This document shows positions 63,410 through 64,000 of a stretch of DNA of 64,000 bases, piece after piece; position 1 is the stretch's first letter, and each line of letters starts with the position of its first letter. The position numbers and the translations under genes are program-made. Below the pieces are notes generated by a model that worked only from the letters and a program-made list of their open reading frames with translations, had not been told where the DNA came from and did no database searches. The stretch is taken from assembly GCA_024449915.1 (NCBI GenBank), contig JAMZAV010000024.1, positions 496,001-560,000 of the forward strand. The letters run 5' to 3'. Source of the DNA: Sweltsa coloradensis (taxonomy: Eukaryota; Arthropoda; Insecta; Plecoptera; Chloroperlidae).

Positions 63410-64000
63410 AACATCGGAGCAAGTTTAGAAGGTGGCCTTTTCAGTGATCTCGAGGATTTGTTGATACAGCAGTAACGTGGGATCCCGGACCCCTCCTCCC
63501 AGTCCTGTCTCTCCTGCGGGCATTTACTCGCTGAGCAACAGCCTACATGGGAAGACATGGTCCTTATTACTGGACACCCCACTTCATGTTTGCCCTACCT
63601 GGCGTATTCTCTATTCTATGGCAATAATACAATCATTTGAGAATACCGAATGTAAACAACAATTTGGTAAATAAACATTCTAGAGCATTGTTGACGAACA
63701 TGTCAATGCCACTCTTTTTTTCAAAGTTTTATTTCAAAATTACAAAAATATGTAAAAGTGTGTTTTTCATAGAAAACGTCGCTTATATGCTCTTAAAACT
63801 GTAGCAGGTCAGAGTAGAGATTTAGAAGGTTCCCTGAAAATTACGTGCAGACCGGCGAAGCGTGTACCGGGTAAAAAAGCGAACAAACAAAAATACATAA
63901 AGTAAAAACAAACAAAACGTTAAACTTCCTTATCAAATCTATTTACACGACCCAAGTGTCGTTAAAACATATTATTAATAAAGTAGGCCGACGAAACCAA

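Overview
The window is animal nuclear DNA: three spliced housekeeping genes with GT-AG introns lie in a dense background of retrotransposon fragments, hAT-type DNA elements, MITEs, tRNA-like repeats and microsatellites. The motif TAGGCCTA is scattered through the non-coding DNA. Together with the gene set and the mix of LINE, Penelope-like, hAT and Merlin elements, this suggests a marine invertebrate, perhaps an echinoderm or hemichordate. That placement is inference, not something the sequence proves.

Layout. 1-8.8 kb: no host gene; a foldback element, small TIR elements, a decayed RNase H-type LINE (2.6-4.6 kb), a Tigger/pogo-like MITE and a hAT element with its target duplication. 8.9-15.7 kb: ribosomal protein L19 (eL19/RPL19), minus strand, five coding exons, 199 residues. 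Its intron 3 carries a hAT element with a BED finger remnant, and its intron 1 a dead Merlin transposon inserted in an older LINE piece. 15.7-16.2 kb: a divergent intergenic region of about 540 bases between the RPL19 and ACOX1 start codons. 16.2-46.75 kb: peroxisomal acyl-CoA oxidase 1 (ACOX1), plus strand, eleven coding exons, 673 residues. 46.75-53.05 kb: convergent intergenic DNA with repeats. 53.05-56.4 kb: HDHD2, a HAD-family phosphatase homologue, minus strand, four coding exons, 267 residues. 56.5-64 kb: no recognisable gene.

The most interesting object is a LINE in ACOX1 intron 5 (about 35.25-39.1 kb). Its first ORF joins a TARG1/OARD1-like macrodomain (N-terminal part missing, both catalytic residues kept) to an SGNH/GDSL hydrolase domain. 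It overlaps an endonuclease/reverse-transcriptase ORF with no ATG near its start, and a TTTAAAA heptamer sits in the overlap in the phase expected for -1 frameshifting. The LINE abuts a Penelope-like fragment with a GIY-YIG endonuclease and inverted terminal repeats. Many hAT insertions here keep 8-bp target duplications, several of them perfect.

RPL19 works in the ribosome, ACOX1 in peroxisomal fatty-acid oxidation, and HDHD2 is a soluble phosphatase-like protein. They share a neighbourhood, not a pathway. Splice junctions were derived by hand from GT/AG sites, reading-frame continuity and family homology; no transcript data were available.
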